Shown here: in pieces, positions 59,236-61,579 of the stretch
How the letters are laid out: the number at the start of each line of letters is the position of its first letter
Position numbering within the stretch: the stretch's first letter is position 1
Source: an uncultured Clostridiaceae bacterium
GTDB taxonomy: Bacteria; Bacillota; Clostridia; Clostridiales; Clostridiaceae
Assembly (NCBI GenBank): GCA_946405135.1
Contig: CAMJGD010000007.1
Span: 1 to 61,579 of the forward strand
Direction of reading: 5' to 3'
Length of the DNA: 61,579 nt
Translations under genes and position numbers: made by a program
Notes under the pieces: model-generated
Databases searched by the model: none
What the model saw: only the letters and a program-made list of their open reading frames with translations
What the model was told of the DNA's origin: nothing

Positions 59236-61434
59236 AGCTTCTGATAAACATAATTGCAGACTTTGATAATCATTGGTTAATTTTTCGTAAGGAACTGGAT
59301 ATCCTCCGTAAATTAGTGCAGCACCGGAGTAGGTTTCTTTGCTTTCATTGATGCGGTATTGTTTTTCAGGATCAAGTCCTTTTAACTTGATATGCATAAA
59401 TGGAGCATTTGCACGTGCATGCAGTGTAACTATATTTACTAAAGAAGAACTCCTATCTTGGGAAACAAACTGCCATGCAGCATAATCATTATTTTCACCA
59501 GGATTAGAAATACGGTAATAGCTTCCATCTTGAATTAAGAAATAGTATTTTTTGAAATGCTTTATCTGCTGTTTGACTATTTCTTTTTCCTCAGGAGTCA
59601 TTTTACTAATATCAAGTTCATATCCGAAGGTTCCTGACATTGCCACAGTGCCTCTTGTATCTAAAGATGTTTCCCTGCCCGTCTGTTGGTTTGGAGAAAC
59701 AGATACATGAGAACCTACAGATGAAACAGGATATCCATAAGAAGTTCCATATTGAATTTCTAAACGTTCAATGGCATCTGTGTCATCACTGCACCAGCTT
59801 TGAGGGAAGTAGTAGAGCATTCCTGCATCAAAACGGCCTCCTCCGCCGCTGCAACCTTCAAATAATATATCAGGGAAGCGGTTTGTGATTTTTTCTAGCA
59901 CTTCATATAAGCCAAGAACATAACGGTGGAACACTTCACCTTGTCTATCTGTAGGTAATGCTGCAGACCATACATCTGCCAGATTTCGATTCATATCCCA
60001 TTTTACATATTCAATAGGAGCACTCTCTAATACTTTACAGATGGAATCATATATATAATCACGTACTTCTTTTCTTGAAAAGTCTAGTACCAGCTGATGA
60101 CGACTTAGGTTAGGAAGTCTTCCAGGGATTTGTAAAGCCCAGTCTGGATGTTTACGGTACAAGTCACTATTTTCGTTAACCATTTCTGGTTCTACCCAGA
60201 TACCAAATTTCATTCCAAGAGCATTAATTTTATCAACTAGCTCTTTTAAAGAACCTTGAAGCTTTTCTTCGTTTACAACCCAGTCTCCAAGACCACGGAA
60301 ATCATCATTACGATCACCGAACCAGCCATCATCCATAACGAAAAGTTCTATGCCCAGTTCAGCAGCATCTTTTGCTATATTTACCAGTTGGTCTCCAGTA
60401 AAATCGAAGAAAGTTGCTTCCCAGTTATTAATTAGTACAGGACGTCTTGCTTTTTTATATTTTCCTCTGCAAAGATTATTACGATAAGCTTTATGAAAGT
60501 TTTGTGATAAAGCACCTAATCCTTCTGAGGAATAAGAAAGTGCAACTTCAGGTGTAAAGAAACATTCTTGTGCATTTAACTGAAAACAGAATTGATCTGG
60601 ATTAATTCCCATAACAAAGCGTGTATTGTTGATCTGATCAGCTTCTGCTGCTGCAAGGAAGTTGCCGCTGTATAATAGAGAAAAACCATAACAGTTTCCT
60701 GATTCTTCTGTAGCAGCATGGTCACAAAAGATTACAAATGGGTTATAGTGGTGACTGGAGGTTCCTCTAAGGCTCCCTACAGATTGAATTCCATGATGAA
60801 TAGGAGTACGCTGCATTAATCTTTCCATGGCATGACGGCCATAAAATGTAATCATATCCATATTCATTTCATTAAAGTCAATACAAAGAGAGGAAGCTTT
60901 TGTTAGCTTTATTGGAGCATTAGAATTATTAACAATTTTTGCAGCTCTTGTTATGATATCTAAATCTTCAAATACACCATAATATAAAACTACAGTTAAA
61001 CCAGTGGATTTGTCTTTTAATGTAAGCTCTAAAGTGTCTGCTGCTGTATCTTTATCAGCGTACATAGAAGGAAGTCCTTCTAAATGATATTTTCCAGCAT
61101 AAATTTTGTGGGAGCTGTAACGTAAATCAGAAGCATAGCTGCCGTCTTGATTTATTGTTTGTATGGAGTGAATTCTATAGTCGCCGGTTCCAAAGCAGGA
61201 ATATTCCTGTGGAAGAGTATCTAATGAAAAGCAACGGTCTAAACTACATTCATAGGGGTTTCCAGAGAAACATCGATTTGCCATCTGAATAAGATAGGAC
61301 ATATCATCTCCATAGATAGTATTTCCATAATAAGTATGAAGCACATAGCCTAGATCAACAATCTTCAATTGGTAAGATGAATGCTTTGTTTGTAATGTAA
61401 AAGTATTATTTATGTTATTATAAATAATAGACAT
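59233..61434 (-). CDS. aga: alpha-galactosidase, GH36
   Basis: A 733-residue glycoside hydrolase of family 36 that releases terminal alpha-galactose from raffinose-type sugars and galactomannan. The (beta/alpha)8 core contains FVMDDGWFGDRNDD, the nucleophile Asp in YVKWDMNRNLADVW near 478, FEGCSGGGGRFDAGML and the acid/base Asp in WCSDDTDAIERL near 548. The N-terminal beta-sandwich and C-terminal beta domain are present and the length is right. No signal peptide, so it is intracellular and would act on imported oligosaccharides. GCGAGGT precedes the start (minus strand). No transporter gene adjoins it; a LacI-like palindrome lies in its upstream region. Confidence 0.95.
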   Translation of the reverse strand: MSIIYNNINNTFTLQTKHSSYQLKIVDLGYVLHTYYGNTIYGDDMSYLIQMANRCFSGNPYECSLDRCFSLDTLPQEYSCFGTGDYRIHSIQTINQDGSYASDLRYSSHKIYAGKYHLEGLPSMYADKDTAADTLELTLKDKSTGLTVVLYYGVFEDLDIITRAAKIVNNSNAPIKLTKASSLCIDFNEMNMDMITFYGRHAMERLMQRTPIHHGIQSVGSLRGTSSHHYNPFVIFCDHAATEESGNCYGFSLLYSGNFLAAAEADQINNTRFVMGINPDQFCFQLNAQECFFTPEVALSYSSEGLGALSQNFHKAYRNNLCRGKYKKARRPVLINNWEATFFDFTGDQLVNIAKDAAELGIELFVMDDGWFGDRNDDFRGLGDWVVNEEKLQGSLKELVDKINALGMKFGIWVEPEMVNENSDLYRKHPDWALQIPGRLPNLSRHQLVLDFSRKEVRDYIYDSICKVLESAPIEYVKWDMNRNLADVWSAALPTDRQGEVFHRYVLGLYEVLEKITNRFPDILFEGCSGGGGRFDAGMLYYFPQSWCSDDTDAIERLEIQYGTSYGYPVSSVGSHVSVSPNQQTGRETSLDTRGTVAMSGTFGYELDISKMTPEEKEIVKQQIKHFKKYYFLIQDGSYYRISNPGENNDYAAWQFVSQDRSSSLVNIVTLHARANAPFMHIKLKGLDPEKQYRINESKETYSGAALIYGGYPVPYEKLTNDYQSLQLCLSEA

Positions 61435-61508
61435 AGTTAATTACCTCGCTTTCTTCTTATTTTTTTACCTGTCATTATAATTATTAGAAAGTATTCAATT
61501 CCTCTAAT

Positions 61509-61518
61509 TACACGTGTA
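61509..61518 (-). promoter_or_regulatory. palindrome upstream of aga, candidate operator
   Basis: TACACGTGTA is a perfect 10-bp palindrome about 75 bases upstream of the alpha-galactosidase start. The CACGTG core within AT-rich flanks is common in operators of sugar regulators, but no particular protein can be assigned. Confidence 0.3.
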
Positions 61519-61579
61519 TTATAGCTATAATGCTATCATTTTGGATAAATCAAGTAAATGAATACATAAGACTAAAAAT

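Overview
The window is AT-rich, has clostridial promoters (TTGnnn–16/17–TATAAT) and strong AGGAGG-type ribosome sites, and carries anaerobic enzymes: a flavodiiron protein, an acyl-CoA dehydrogenase/Etf/rubredoxin fusion, 2-hydroxyacyl-CoA-dehydratase-like proteins with their activase, a primary–secondary alcohol dehydrogenase of the Clostridium beijerinckii type, and a Spo0E-type protein. It looks like the chromosome of a spore-forming Clostridium or close relative. All names come from reading the translated sequence; no database search was run.

Layout. (1) 1–6.2 kb: a DinG/XPD-type helicase, a 46-residue SHOCT-like protein, and a chimeric ORF in which a large serine recombinase runs in frame into the C-terminal half of a sortase-anchored surface protein. 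(2) 6.4–11.7 kb: a broken NADP alcohol dehydrogenase gene, an EFR1-type flavodoxin-ferredoxin protein, fruR–fruK without fruA, and a UcpA-type dehydrogenase. (3) 11.7–15.2 kb: a LytTR regulator and AgrC-like kinase followed by a YhfC-family intramembrane protease and a DUF3887 lipoprotein, with no agrB or agrD. (4) 15.4–23.6 kb: a TetR regulator and oleate hydratase, then a three-gene MoxR ATPase / beta-propeller / VWA operon. (5) 23.9–30.6 kb: a CsoR/RcnR-family metal sensor with an InrS-like ligand set, a G-tract operator, a FecB/C/D-type metal-chelate importer, and convergent hypA plus a large FAD/Fe-S oxidoreductase. (6) 30.9–34.2 kb: the acyl-CoA dehydrogenase–EtfA–rubredoxin fusion with a flavodiiron protein.

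(7) 34.2–41.7 kb: a DUF2871 membrane protein, an Ssu/Tau-type ABC importer, and a decaying lantibiotic-immunity-type module. In that module the kinase is frameshifted, and the response regulator and transporter ATPase have both lost their 5' ends at one shared breakpoint. (8) 41.9–42.9 kb: a probable structured RNA and a small methyltransferase. (9) 43.0–48.3 kb: an operon with a CooC-like ATPase, two HgdB/HgdC-dehydratase-like (double-cubane-type) proteins, their activase, a one-helix membrane peptide and a protein resembling a non-catalytic domain of acetyl-CoA synthase. (10) 48.5–50.1 kb: a GNAT acetyltransferase and a Spo0E–MEDS fusion. (11) 50.8–57.9 kb: a LevR-like regulator with degenerate AAA+ motifs, an FrlC-like epimerase, mannose-family PTS subunits IIA–IID and an FrlB/GfrF-like SIS deglycase, together read as an Amadori-compound (fructoselysine-type) uptake operon. 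(12) 58.1–61.4 kb: a polytopic membrane protein and a GH36 alpha-galactosidase.

The most interesting items are the CooC/double-cubane/ACS-like operon (43.0–48.3 kb), the recombinase–adhesin chimera (2.5–6.1 kb), the MoxR/propeller/VWA operon (18.2–23.5 kb), the fusion enzyme beside the flavodiiron protein (30.9–34.1 kb), the agr-like cassette with an intramembrane protease (11.9–15.1 kb), and the candidate structured RNA (about 41.94–42.18 kb). No rRNA, tRNA or CRISPR array was seen.
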